Assembly: GCF_018998565.1 (NCBI RefSeq)
Contig: NZ_JAHNZO010000021.1
Coordinates: 1-64,000, forward strand
Length of the DNA stretch: 64,000 nucleotides
Source of the DNA: Paenibacillus oleatilyticus
Lineage (GTDB): Bacteria > Bacillota > Bacilli > Paenibacillales > NBRC-103111
Direction of reading: 5' to 3'
Shown here: positions 40,921 to 50,127 of the stretch, one piece after another
Layout: the number at the start of each line of letters is the position of its first letter
Numbering within the stretch: the stretch's first letter is position 1
Notes under the pieces: generated by a model
The model's input: only the letters and a program-made list of their open reading frames with translations
Databases searched by the model: none
What the model was told of the DNA's origin: nothing
Position numbers and translations under genes: made by a program

Positions 40921-41748
40921 ATGAGCAAATCGGCTTTCGGCCTTTTGCGCGCCTTTACGGGGTTTTCTTTCGGCACGAAGTCGGCACCTGCGGCTTCCAA
41001 AGCAAAGCTTCCGGACTATAACGAATACCACCTGACGTGGGGACAAAAGGCCGCTGCTACCTTTTACGGTGCAGCCATTATGGCGGGGATTGCTATGGTG
41101 TTTTATAAAAATCCGTTGATTGCCGGGGTTTTTGCCTTAACCGGGTTTTATTATCCCGGCATGCGGCGCAAGGCCATCATTGCTAAAAGGAAGGCACAGC
41201 TTAAACAGCAGTTTAAACAAATGCTTGCTTCGCTGGCCTCTTCCATGGGGGCGGGCCGCTCGATCGAATCGTCTTTTAACGAAGCGCTTGACGATTTACG
41301 GATGCTGTATCCCGATACAGGAGCGATGATTGTACGAGAGCTTGAGCTCATCATCTGGCGGCTGCAAAACGGAGAAACCGTCGAGGCATGCCTGCTCGAC
41401 TTCAGCCGTCGGGCTCACATCGAAGAGATCGGCCAGTTTGCGGACGTGTTCGTTATATGCAAGCGGACGGGCGGCAGTCTGATTCAGGTGGTTCGGCGAA
41501 CGGCAGTCATTATCCAAGAAAAATTGGATATCGAACAGGACATCCAGGTGGCATTGGCCCAAAAGAAATTCGAATCCAAAGTGCTCACGGTTGCCCCCGT
41601 CATTCTCATTGCAGCACTCGCTTGGACGACGCCGGATTATATGGAACCGCTGTATGAAGGTGGAGGCCTGTTTATCATGACCGGTGCGCTCGGGGTATTG
41701 TTCGGCTGCTTTGCCTTGGCGCAAAAAATTATGAATATAAAGGTGTGA
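40921..41748 (+). CDS. TadB-like type II secretion F domain protein
   Basis: 275 residues from ATG 40921 (GGGGGAGG 9 bases upstream). Two N-terminal membrane helices precede the cytoplasmic T2SSF helical domain (LASLASSMGAGRSIESSF, then FVICKRTGGSLIQVVRR), and two helices end the protein. It forms the inner-membrane platform with the following TadC protein. Confidence 0.9.
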   Translation: MSKSAFGLLRAFTGFSFGTKSAPAASKAKLPDYNEYHLTWGQKAAATFYGAAIMAGIAMVFYKNPLIAGVFALTGFYYPGMRRKAIIAKRKAQLKQQFKQMLASLASSMGAGRSIESSFNEALDDLRMLYPDTGAMIVRELELIIWRLQNGETVEACLLDFSRRAHIEEIGQFADVFVICKRTGGSLIQVVRRTAVIIQEKLDIEQDIQVALAQKKFESKVLTVAPVILIAALAWTTPDYMEPLYEGGGLFIMTGALGVLFGCFALAQKIMNIKV

Positions 41749-41754
41749 AGCGAT

Positions 41755-42624
41755 TTGTGGATGCTCGCGCTATTGCTGCTGGAGCTGTTCGCCGTTGCCG
41801 GTGCGGCTTGGGCAGGATTTCCAAAGTATGCTCCATGGGTCCGCGACGAGCGAGGTCTTTCTCGGTCAGATGTGTTCTATTGGCTCGCCCCGGCAGGCTT
41901 ATGGTTTATGGACCGGGCGAAGCTAGCCGATCGACTATCCGAGCCGCTCGGCAAGGTGCATCGCGTCATGATAGGACTATATGGAGCGAAACCGGCGATC
42001 ACGGAAACGAAATGGTTTGCAGCCAAGACGCTTATTATTGCTTACGGCCTGATTATTTTGAGTACCATGGCCGGTTTGGCTGCCGGAGAAGCCGAGATGC
42101 TGCTTTATAGTCTGCCATTGATCATCTTTGTTCCGTTTCTGATGTACAAACAAGCAGCCGGGGAGCTTAAACGGAAGAAACAGTCCATTTTAATTGAGCT
42201 TCCGGAAATATTGAACCAGTTGATGCTGCTGGTTGGCGCAGGCGAAACGGTACCGCAGGCCCTGGTACGGATTGCGAATGGAAAAGAGACTATCGGCAGT
42301 CCGTTAATGGCCGAATTGAAAGAAACCGCTCACGCCCTTAAGGTGAACGTGTCCTTTTCCAAAGCGATGGAGGACTTCAGCAAGCGGTGCGCAATGCAGG
42401 AGGTTTCGCTGTTTACGACAACGCTGCTGTTGAATTACAAGCGGGGTGGTGACGAACTGGTAATGGCCTTGAGGGAATTGTCCGTCAACCTGTGGGAGAA
42501 GCGCAAGGCGCTTGCCAAAACGCTTGGTGAAGAGGCGGCGTCCAAGCTGGTATTTCCGATGGTCATGATATTTTTCGTCGTCATGGTTATGGTAGCAGCC
42601 CCTGCTTTAATGATGATGAACTAA
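41755..42624 (+). CDS. TadC-like type II secretion F domain protein
   Basis: 289 residues from TTG 41755 (AAGGTG 9 bases upstream; an ATG two codons later has poorer spacing). Membrane helices lie at the N-terminus, mid-region and C-terminus, with a T2SSF domain (LNQLMLLVGAGETVPQAL, then VSFSKAMEDFSKRCAMQE). It pairs with TadB in the assembly platform. Confidence 0.9.
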   Translation: MWMLALLLLELFAVAGAAWAGFPKYAPWVRDERGLSRSDVFYWLAPAGLWFMDRAKLADRLSEPLGKVHRVMIGLYGAKPAITETKWFAAKTLIIAYGLIILSTMAGLAAGEAEMLLYSLPLIIFVPFLMYKQAAGELKRKKQSILIELPEILNQLMLLVGAGETVPQALVRIANGKETIGSPLMAELKETAHALKVNVSFSKAMEDFSKRCAMQEVSLFTTTLLLNYKRGGDELVMALRELSVNLWEKRKALAKTLGEEAASKLVFPMVMIFFVVMVMVAAPALMMMN

Positions 42625-42669
42625 TCGTGCAACAGATATAGTCTTGCGACAATAGAGGAGGAAAAAGAA

Positions 42670-42888
42670 ATGGAAGCTTTGAAAACGGCGTGGCAGCGGT
42701 TTTGGAAAGAAGAAGACGGACTTGGTACGCTTGAGATTTTGTTAATCATTGCGGTGCTGCTCATTATTGCGATTGCTTTCCGAAAGTGGATCACGAAGTG
42801 GATGGAAAGCTTGTTTAACGATGCCAGTAAAGAAATAAAGGATTCCAAAAATGTAAATATCGACGATAGCAAGTTAGGCACGCCCTGA
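42670..42888 (+). CDS. Flp1-type type IVb pilin
   Basis: 72 residues. A 17-residue charged leader ends in EEDG; the predicted cleavage G17/L18 is followed by LGTLEILLIIAVLLIIAI, with Glu at mature position 5 as in type IV pilins. The short charged tail (DASKEIKDSKNVNIDDSK) is the surface part. GAGG lies a few bases upstream of the ATG at 42670. It is the main pilin candidate and its processing enzyme is encoded at 46929. Confidence 0.92.
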   Translation: MEALKTAWQRFWKEEDGLGTLEILLIIAVLLIIAIAFRKWITKWMESLFNDASKEIKDSKNVNIDDSKLGTP

Positions 42889-42903
42889 CCTTGGCATGAT
42901 GAC

Positions 42904-43944
42904 ATGACAGTGCTGATGAGATTTATCCACAAACGGTTGTTCGTTATAACGATCCGCCGATTTTTTGCCGGTCATTCCGGTCAATTTACGATTGAGGCGT
43001 CCCTGACGCTTCCTGTCATTTTAATCGCGACTTTGCTGCTTATTTTCTTATCGCTCTTTGCCTATCAGCAAGCTTCCGTTCATTACACGGCGGCATTGAC
43101 GGCGGATCGGACGGCTTACATTTGGGATAACAGCAGAAAAGATCCGGTCACCGGATCGGTTGGGTTGGGGCAAACGGATGGTTTGTACTGGCGGCTGACG
43201 ACCGACCATTTGATGAATATATTCAGCTTTTTGCTCCCTATCTCTCCGGCTTCCGTTCAGCTTCCGGTATCCGGCCACGCAGCCGGTCAAAGCGGCCCTG
43301 TAGGCAAACTGTCCCGAGCCGCTGGCAGTCTGCCGGGGCAGCTGCGTGGAGAGATCGATTATACGAATCATGGATTTCTGCGCTATGTTCGCGTCGCCTT
43401 GGAAAAAAAGTTTCACTTTCCTTCCTTTGCACAGAAATTTTGGGGCAAAGAGGCTGATGTGGAGACTTCGTCCAAATCTTACGTCATTGACCCGATCGAA
43501 ACGATCCGGTTGACGGATCTGACCCGAACTTTTATTGGTGAAATTCAAGGACGAATCAAGCCGAAGGATGCGCTGAAAACGATGGTCGACCCGAAGACCT
43601 CAGTCAAAGAACCGGTAAAAATCACCTCGGAAATTGAAGCTGCCGAGCATTTACGTGGCTTGGTTGGCGGGATAAGCAAGAAATTTAATTTGACCCCTGA
43701 AACCATCCGGGTTGTCGATGCCTTGGACGCTTCCGGTGTGGCGCACCAGGCCTATTACACCTTTAATGAAAAAAATTTGCGAGAGCAGATGGCAAAAGAC
43801 GTGGAGTTGCTAAGGCAGGGCACTCAAATTAAAGGCGTGGTATGGCATTTTTTTAAGGTGTCGAAGAACGATAAAATGAAGCTGACTCAAGGGTTGAAAC
43901 GCGAGCTGGAACAAAAAGGAATTGTTGTCGTGCTTCATGAGTAA
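42904..43944 (+). CDS. TadE-like pseudopilin, large
   Basis: 346 residues. The N-terminal GQFTIEASLTLPVILIATLL is a pilin-like signal with Glu at +5 after a Gly, followed by one membrane helix. The rest is extracytoplasmic and has no recognised domain. The ATG at 42904 lacks a clear ribosome site, and a GTG or ATG a few codons later is possible. TadE-type proteins are processed by the Tad prepilin peptidase and support pilus assembly. Confidence 0.8.
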   Translation: MTVLMRFIHKRLFVITIRRFFAGHSGQFTIEASLTLPVILIATLLLIFLSLFAYQQASVHYTAALTADRTAYIWDNSRKDPVTGSVGLGQTDGLYWRLTTDHLMNIFSFLLPISPASVQLPVSGHAAGQSGPVGKLSRAAGSLPGQLRGEIDYTNHGFLRYVRVALEKKFHFPSFAQKFWGKEADVETSSKSYVIDPIETIRLTDLTRTFIGEIQGRIKPKDALKTMVDPKTSVKEPVKITSEIEAAEHLRGLVGGISKKFNLTPETIRVVDALDASGVAHQAYYTFNEKNLREQMAKDVELLRQGTQIKGVVWHFFKVSKNDKMKLTQGLKRELEQKGIVVVLHE

Positions 43945-43971
43945 TGGGTGGGGGAATCCGGAGGTGAATTT

Positions 43972-46257
43972 TTGAGGAGGTTGTTGAAGCTATGGAAGGA
44001 GCAAAGCGGTGCCGTATCGATCTATTTGATCATCATTCTTGTTCCTTTGTTTCTGTTGTGCGGGCTGCTGATCGATGTCGCGAGGTGGAAGACCGCGGAT
44101 AAGGAAGCCGAGAATGCCGTAAAATCCGGGGTTCGCTCGACACTTTCCGCTTTTTCTCCGGAGCTGGCAGCCTACGGGTTGTTTGGTACGGATCTGACCG
44201 GAAGCAAGGGGGACGGGATTTTCAAGCAAACGGTAGCCGGCAATTTGTCCGGCGCTGCGGAGCCTGGTCAATTCCGTTTTATCGATCAACGATTGGAAGA
44301 GGATTCGACAAAGATAACACCGATCTACGCTCTGTCCAGTCATACGATCTTCAAGCAGCAAATTTTGGAGGAAATGAAATACCGGGCTCCGATGATTTAC
44401 GCACTTGAACTAACCGACAAGTTCAAAAAAACAGGCCTCGATGCCCAATTGAGTCAGGCTTCGAAATTCGCCGAAAATGCGGTTAAAGTAGAAGAGCTCC
44501 TGGAGGAACGCGATCGTAGATTGGATGAAGCTTGGGACGTCTTTCAAGCGATACGTCAAAAATCTGAAGTGTTGCATCCGCATTACGATACGCAGCTTCG
44601 CGATTTGAACACACTAAGTGAGAAAATCGGCATCCATACGCTGGAAAATATCCAGGCTTCGCTGCAGTCGGCGCAAGCTACCCTGAAGACGTTAAACGAT
44701 CAAATCAAGCAAATCGACGGTTCGATCATGTCTTTGATCCAAGGCGGCATAGGTGCCGCCGATTCGATCCGGGAGCTGAATCAGACGAAAAACGAATTGC
44801 AGCGTCAAGCGGCGGAAGCGGCGCAGAAGGTAGCAGAGTTCCAACAGCTGTTGGACGATTTTACCAAATACGCCGCTCTGCTCGGATTGTTGAAAGGCGA
44901 GGCAGCGCTCGATGATGCGGCGCTCTCCAAACATAAGGATGCATTCTTGGAAGCGATGAAGCTGGCTAAAAAAGCAAATGATGACTTGAATACGGAAATC
45001 AGTAAAGTACGGCAGCCAAAAGGTTCGGGTCAGCAGCTAAAGGCTGAGGACGTCTTCAACTTTGTGCATTTAATCGACCGCCAGGAACTGGAACAGTGGG
45101 AAGCGGGAGTAGGAACGGCGGCAGCCCAGTTTTCCAGCGTACGGGTTCAGCTTGAAGATAACCTTATGTTTACAAAACAAAAATACTCTACGACTACAGC
45201 AGCGTTGAATGGATTCAAAACGAAAGTGGATGAATGGTACGCCAAACAGAATAAGGTCCAAACCGAACGTCAGAGCAAAAACAAAGCGACGGCAGCGGCT
45301 AAACGGGAGCAAAGGGCCAAGGCGCAGCCGATTCTGGACGAGTTTCGGCGAACGATCGGCAGCTGCTCTCTTGTATCGAATGCCGACCCGTATGAGGAGA
45401 GCTATCGCAAGCTTCAGGGCGATCCGAAGACGGCTGGCAGCAAAGGCTTTTATCAGACGTATTTGGAAATGAACCAAGCTGTTGGGGCAATTTCACCTGT
45501 ATCGAATGTTAATTTGAAAACAGCGGATCAGGCAGGGTCCAGCTCTTTGAAGCTGGTTTCAGCACTGGAAGGGGTGTTGACGGATGTGCGGGACGAGTTT
45601 TATATCGATGAATTCGCAGTCAGCAAATTCAGTTACCGGACACTTGGCTTGGAAAAAGATGCTTCCGGCAGGCCCAAAACCTCCAAGGAGCTATCCAATC
45701 CCGCAGGCCATGAATTAACCAATCAGGAAGTTGAATATTTAATTTACGGTTCAACTACATGCAGCGGCAATTATTCGTCGGCGTACGCGGAGATGTTCGC
45801 CGTACGGCTGGCAATCGGAACGACCGAGGCGCTGCTTGAGCCGCGCAACGAAGTGCTCGCCGCCGGTTCGCCGCTTCTCGTCTTGGTGGCCGCGGTGACG
45901 GAAGGCGCAATTCGGGCACAAGCAGACATGATGAAACTCGTTCAGGGCGAACAGGTGCCACTGTCACAGAAATTGAGCGGGGTAATTACATTAGGATATA
46001 AAGATTATTTGAGGTTATTTTTGCTGCTTCATAGTCGTGAGTCGGTTCTGTTGTCCCGGATGCAGGCGCTGATCGAGTTAAACACAAAACAGAAGCTTTA
46101 TGAAATGACTACGTATGTTTCCGGTGGAGCTACAACCTCATATCGGCTTTGGTTTTTACCTGTAATCATGAAGCTGGTGGGTAAAAGCGGGTTCTCCGGC
46201 TGCGAGGTAAGCGGTAACCGCTGCCGAATGACCAAAACGGCAGACTTTACATATTAG
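43972..46257 (+). CDS. TadG-like protein with long coiled-coil ectodomain
   Basis: 761 residues from TTG 43972 (GGAGGTGA 5-6 bases upstream). One N-terminal membrane helix (SIYLIIILVPLFLLCGLLID) in the TadG position is followed by a large extracytoplasmic region. Residues about 160-480 are rich in heptads (for example QTKNELQRQAAEAAQKVAEF), so a long coiled coil is expected. Unlike the two TadE-like neighbours, the +5 residue after Gly is Tyr, not Glu, so it may not be processed like a pilin. Confidence 0.8.
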   Translation: MRRLLKLWKEQSGAVSIYLIIILVPLFLLCGLLIDVARWKTADKEAENAVKSGVRSTLSAFSPELAAYGLFGTDLTGSKGDGIFKQTVAGNLSGAAEPGQFRFIDQRLEEDSTKITPIYALSSHTIFKQQILEEMKYRAPMIYALELTDKFKKTGLDAQLSQASKFAENAVKVEELLEERDRRLDEAWDVFQAIRQKSEVLHPHYDTQLRDLNTLSEKIGIHTLENIQASLQSAQATLKTLNDQIKQIDGSIMSLIQGGIGAADSIRELNQTKNELQRQAAEAAQKVAEFQQLLDDFTKYAALLGLLKGEAALDDAALSKHKDAFLEAMKLAKKANDDLNTEISKVRQPKGSGQQLKAEDVFNFVHLIDRQELEQWEAGVGTAAAQFSSVRVQLEDNLMFTKQKYSTTTAALNGFKTKVDEWYAKQNKVQTERQSKNKATAAAKREQRAKAQPILDEFRRTIGSCSLVSNADPYEESYRKLQGDPKTAGSKGFYQTYLEMNQAVGAISPVSNVNLKTADQAGSSSLKLVSALEGVLTDVRDEFYIDEFAVSKFSYRTLGLEKDASGRPKTSKELSNPAGHELTNQEVEYLIYGSTTCSGNYSSAYAEMFAVRLAIGTTEALLEPRNEVLAAGSPLLVLVAAVTEGAIRAQADMMKLVQGEQVPLSQKLSGVITLGYKDYLRLFLLLHSRESVLLSRMQALIELNTKQKLYEMTTYVSGGATTSYRLWFLPVIMKLVGKSGFSGCEVSGNRCRMTKTADFTY

Positions 46258-46269
46258 GAGGCCAGTATT

Positions 46270-46926
46270 TTGCGATGGACGAAAGAGCAGAGAGGAAGCA
46301 TCACTCTTGAGGCGGCGCTCGTGATGCCCTTTTTTCTGGCATTTCTTCTGCTGCTGATTGCGTTTATTCGCGTATCTTTGGCCGAGATGGCACTGCAGTC
46401 TGCCGTCTCGGAATCGGCTAAAGTCATTGCTGCTAACATGTATCCGGTCGAGCTGTTGTACCGACAGGGGCAAGCGCGATGGCAGAACAGCCAAGCCAGC
46501 GTTTGGTTAGGTAACGTGGTCACCCAACTGGAGACGGCGAGACAGACGGTCATCGATTCCGAACAATTCGTGGAGGATTATGGTAAATGGATTCCTGAGC
46601 CTATGGTTCGTTTTGTCGCTTGGGAAAAAGAACGAAGAGAACAGTTGGAAGCGCTTGGAGGTTCGGCAAAGGACGAAGCGAAGAAAAAGGTGGAGCAGAG
46701 GGTTGCGGAAGCAGCGACGCCAATGATTGCATCGTTTGCCGATATGGGAAAACTTGATCGAAGTAAATTCAAAGTCACCTCTCTTCATTTTCCAAACTTT
46801 GATGATCGGGAGAAGGCTTATGTTGCTATCGAAGCCCAGTATGAGTACACGTTCGCAGTCCCTTTTTTTAAGAAAACCGTCATACTTCGAAAAAAAGCGC
46901 AGGAGCGCGCATGGATAGGGGGATAA
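46270..46926 (+). CDS. TadE-like pseudopilin
   Basis: 218 residues from TTG 46270 (AGGAGG 8 bases upstream). The N-terminus GSITLEAALVMPFFLAFLLL is a textbook TadE signal with Glu at +5. An extracytoplasmic domain of about 180 residues follows. The end overlaps the ribosome site of the prepilin peptidase gene, pointing to coupled translation. Confidence 0.87.
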   Translation: MRWTKEQRGSITLEAALVMPFFLAFLLLLIAFIRVSLAEMALQSAVSESAKVIAANMYPVELLYRQGQARWQNSQASVWLGNVVTQLETARQTVIDSEQFVEDYGKWIPEPMVRFVAWEKERREQLEALGGSAKDEAKKKVEQRVAEAATPMIASFADMGKLDRSKFKVTSLHFPNFDDREKAYVAIEAQYEYTFAVPFFKKTVILRKKAQERAWIGG

Positions 46927-46928
46927 GC

Positions 46929-47453
46929 ATGCCCGGTATTTGGTTTGCTGCGGTCATGTTGGCCGTTGCGTTCGTTACGGATATCACGAAACAAAAAATT
47001 CCGAATTGGCTCACCGTGACGGGAGCAATCTCCGGATTGATTTTCCATTTGGCTTCGACCGGTTGGAACGGGCTGGCGTTTTCCGCTGCAGGACTGGCCT
47101 GCGGCTTTGCTCCGATGCTCGCGTTATACGTGCTTCGTGCAGTGGGTGCTGGAGACGTCAAGCTGTTTGCTGCGCTGGGAGCCTTTACCGGGGCGGTGTT
47201 CTCTCTCTACGCCATGGCAGCCTCACTCATATGCGCGGGCCTGATCGCGCTGCTTGTGCTGTTATGGCGCAGCGACGGCGTTCAACGGCTGACCCATGCG
47301 GGATTTTTGCTTATTCAGCTCGCCGCGTTCCGCAAGCTGTCTATATTAAAGTCCGATCCTGCATCCGACGGCAGGCTCCGTTTTCCATTCATGTGGGCAG
47401 TGCTGCCGGGCGTCATGATTACGATCATTCAATGGGAATCATTCGGCATTTAA
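46929..47453 (+). CDS. Prepilin peptidase, CpaA/TadV type (A24)
   Basis: 174 residues from ATG 46929 (AGGGGG about 7 bases upstream). It is a polytopic aspartic protease; the two catalytic Asp are in VTDITKQKIPN and AGDVKLF (the GxGD motif). It lacks the N-methyltransferase domain, as in TadV. It should cleave the Flp1 pilin and TadE-like proteins of this operon after Gly. Confidence 0.93.
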   Translation: MPGIWFAAVMLAVAFVTDITKQKIPNWLTVTGAISGLIFHLASTGWNGLAFSAAGLACGFAPMLALYVLRAVGAGDVKLFAALGAFTGAVFSLYAMAASLICAGLIALLVLLWRSDGVQRLTHAGFLLIQLAAFRKLSILKSDPASDGRLRFPFMWAVLPGVMITIIQWESFGI

Positions 47454-47490
47454 TGTGATGAATAAAAACTAAAAGGAAAGGAGAATGACG

Positions 47491-49155
47491 TTGGACCAGC
47501 AGCTATACGGCCTGAAAGTCGATTTCGACAACCGGAACGGTCATTTTATGGTACTTTCTTCACCGACCGGGATAAAGCAGCAAGACCTCTCGAGCTTTCA
47601 AGTCAATATGCTGTCGGCTAACCGGATTCCGCGGCTGCTCGAAATTCAGGTAGAGGCGAGGAACGGTGATGTATGCTTGTATTATGCCATTACCGGCAAA
47701 CGAATGCTCAGCCACTGGCTGCGAATGGAGATGCTTTCGCTCGCCCAATATTATGCGCTGCTGCTGCATATTGTCGAAGTGCTTGACGACAGCAAGGTAT
47801 ACATGCTCCAGCCCGGCAGGTATGTTCTAAAGGAGGAATACATTTATTGCGGGGCCGGTTTTCAAGATTTGTATTTAACTTATATCCCTAAGGAACATTT
47901 AGAGGGAAAGGGACCGGTTTCTTCAGATCTCCAACATCTGGCGTCGCGTTTGATTCAACGGGTAACCGAACTCCAGGGAAGCGGATTTCAAGAACTGATG
48001 CGTTATTTGCAGGAGGAAGCATTCAATTTGCCTGAGCTTAAACATTTGCTCTTGAAGCAAATCGGTCTTTTGCAGCATGTATCACCCGCAGGACCGGAAG
48101 TGGCGGGGATGACGGCTCCGTCACAGCGTGTTTTCGGAGCTTCCGTTCATCCGGAGCCTGCGTTATTTCATAGTGAGGAGCAGCCGTTTAATGATCCCCT
48201 GGGAGCGGTGCGCAACGAGTATTCGGTATATGAGCCAGTTGGCGGACAGATACCTGTATCGTCCCCGCCACATCATTCGTCAGAGCCCGGAATGTCCAAG
48301 ACCGAAGCAGCAGCCAAAGCAAGGCCTGAATCTCGTAAGAAGCAATTGTTCGTTATTTTACTTACCGTTCTCGCATGGTGCTTCGTTTGGAAAATGTATT
48401 TTGACGATCCAAGCGACACAATGCTTTGGATGTGCATTGGTTTGACGCTGATCTTCACGGCGGGAGCATTGTTATTGTTTCTCAGAATGGCAAAGACTTC
48501 ATCCGTGGAGCCGAAACAGGGTGCGCCGGGTTTGTCCTTTGAGTCCAACAACGAAAAATTGCCTGAGCCGGGTCGCGGGGATCAGGCAAGCTTTATGAGC
48601 CGTGTCGGTTTGGCGTCGCCATCGCCGATTAGTTTTGCCGCTCCGGGAGATCCGGTTACGCCGGACGCAGGACGTTCCAGGGAGCCGGACCCGATTTTTT
48701 CTCCGGCAACTGGATACAGCCAATTGTCGCATGGAGAGACGCAGCCTCATGAGATACAGCCCCAATCCTCGGATCTCGCGATGCGAACAACGCTGCTTGC
48801 TCCGCAGGACGCAACGGTCTTTTTAGGCAAAGCGCCGCGGCCCTCGGATGGTTCATGCGCATGTTTGGAGGTTTATCGCAATGGCGTCAGGGAGCAAATA
48901 CAGCTCCATAAAAACAGCTTCGTCATCGGACGCGCCGGAGCGGGTGCGGATTGGGTGCACGAGGAAGCGGGCGTGTCCCGCTTGCATGCCGAATTTGTAA
49001 AGGATGACGAAGGCTATGCCGTCAAAGATTTAGGATCGCGGAACGGAACAACTGTCAATGGCGAATCTTTGGTGCCTTACCGGGTGCATCGATTGAAGGA
49101 AGGTGATATAGTTAAGATCGTATCGACCGAATTTACGTTTAAAATGGGGTTCTGA
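47491..49155 (+). CDS. DUF6382-type membrane protein with C-terminal FHA domain
   Basis: 554 residues from TTG 47491 (AAAGGAG 7 bases upstream; the ATG at 47485 lies only 1 base after it). The N-terminal part (about 1-190) matches the DUF6382 kind found beside Bacillota Tad loci. A disordered linker, two membrane helices (about 285-335), another linker and an FHA domain (about 475-550) follow. The FHA residues are visible in FVIGRAGAG, VSRLHAEF and LGSRNGTTVNG. It should read phospho-Thr on a partner and may link kinase signalling to the pilus. Confidence 0.88.
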   Translation: MDQQLYGLKVDFDNRNGHFMVLSSPTGIKQQDLSSFQVNMLSANRIPRLLEIQVEARNGDVCLYYAITGKRMLSHWLRMEMLSLAQYYALLLHIVEVLDDSKVYMLQPGRYVLKEEYIYCGAGFQDLYLTYIPKEHLEGKGPVSSDLQHLASRLIQRVTELQGSGFQELMRYLQEEAFNLPELKHLLLKQIGLLQHVSPAGPEVAGMTAPSQRVFGASVHPEPALFHSEEQPFNDPLGAVRNEYSVYEPVGGQIPVSSPPHHSSEPGMSKTEAAAKARPESRKKQLFVILLTVLAWCFVWKMYFDDPSDTMLWMCIGLTLIFTAGALLLFLRMAKTSSVEPKQGAPGLSFESNNEKLPEPGRGDQASFMSRVGLASPSPISFAAPGDPVTPDAGRSREPDPIFSPATGYSQLSHGETQPHEIQPQSSDLAMRTTLLAPQDATVFLGKAPRPSDGSCACLEVYRNGVREQIQLHKNSFVIGRAGAGADWVHEEAGVSRLHAEFVKDDEGYAVKDLGSRNGTTVNGESLVPYRVHRLKEGDIVKIVSTEFTFKMGF

Positions 49156-49158
49156 CGC

Positions 49159-50055
49159 GTGAAACCGACGATTGCCGTCCATTTTCAATATGGATCCGCC
49201 ACGCATACGGGATGGTTCCGTACAATTAATGAAGACCGCTCGCTGCTGCGAGTGGGACAGACAGTGAAAGGCATTCCGTATGCCGCTGCCGCGCTCGCCG
49301 ACGGGATGGGCGGCTCGGAGGACGGCGCGCAAGCCAGCGAATTGGCCATTCGTCGGTTGAAGGAGTGGCTTGACGCCAAGGCCCCCGATTTGCTTTCCAC
49401 AGGAGACAGTCTGAAAAGATTGGAACGCGAGGCGGAAGCATGGTTTCTTGCCGTTCACCGGGAGTTGGTCGAAATAGGGCGGGGCAGCGGCGGCCGTCTC
49501 GGCACGACATTGACGCTCTTGCTATTAACGGATGCCGTCTACTTCATAGCACATGTCGGGGATTGCCGGATTTACTGGTTAACGCCGGCAAGCCGATGCA
49601 AGCGGCTGACCCGCGATCATACATGGGTATCCGCCCAAGTCCGCCGCGGGCGAATGTCCGTACGGCGCGCGCGAAGTCATCCCAAGCGCAATGTGCTGCT
49701 GCATTCGCTCGGCATGGGAGAACTGCCTGACGTCTACATTCGCTCGGGATATTATGCCCCGGGCACATTATTTTTGTTGAGCAGCGACGGTTTTCACGAT
49801 CGGTTTCTGCCCAGATCGATTGCCGCGCTGCTGCGTACGGCGAACAGTAAGGGCAGCGACCTGCAGGAAATGTGCGACTTGCTGTTAACAAAAGCGTTGC
49901 AGCGAAAATCCGACGACAATATCAGCGTTGTGTTGCTCAAGCCTGTGACGGGGAGAAAGAACGCGAAAGAACGGCTGCGATTACACTGCGGACTATGGCT
50001 CCGCCGACTTTATCGCTGCGGCCGCAAGCTTCTGTCAAGTCTATCATCTGGATAA
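49159..50055 (+). CDS. PP2C-family protein serine/threonine phosphatase
   Basis: 298 residues from GTG 49159. The metal-binding motifs are in order: RTINEDR, ALADGMGG, GTTLTLL, HVGDCRIYW, LLSSDGFHD and SDDNISVV. A basic Arg-rich tail of about 40 residues follows. It is 3 bp after the FHA gene, so phosphatase and phospho-reader are made together. No Ser/Thr kinase gene is in the window, so the opposing kinase is elsewhere. Confidence 0.92.
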   Translation: MKPTIAVHFQYGSATHTGWFRTINEDRSLLRVGQTVKGIPYAAAALADGMGGSEDGAQASELAIRRLKEWLDAKAPDLLSTGDSLKRLEREAEAWFLAVHRELVEIGRGSGGRLGTTLTLLLLTDAVYFIAHVGDCRIYWLTPASRCKRLTRDHTWVSAQVRRGRMSVRRARSHPKRNVLLHSLGMGELPDVYIRSGYYAPGTLFLLSSDGFHDRFLPRSIAALLRTANSKGSDLQEMCDLLLTKALQRKSDDNISVVLLKPVTGRKNAKERLRLHCGLWLRRLYRCGRKLLSSLSSG

Positions 50056-50069
50056 CTTGCGCCTACTGA

Positions 50070-50078
50070 TGTTATAAT
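50070..50078 (+). promoter_or_regulatory. Extended -10 upstream of the YfmM-like gene
   Basis: TGT-TATAAT at 50070-50078, about 50 bases before the start codon. No -35 at the usual spacing. Confidence 0.55.
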
Positions 50079-50127
50079 GAATTGTCGAGCGCGAATTATT
50101 TTCATAGACAGGAGATTCCGAAATTAC

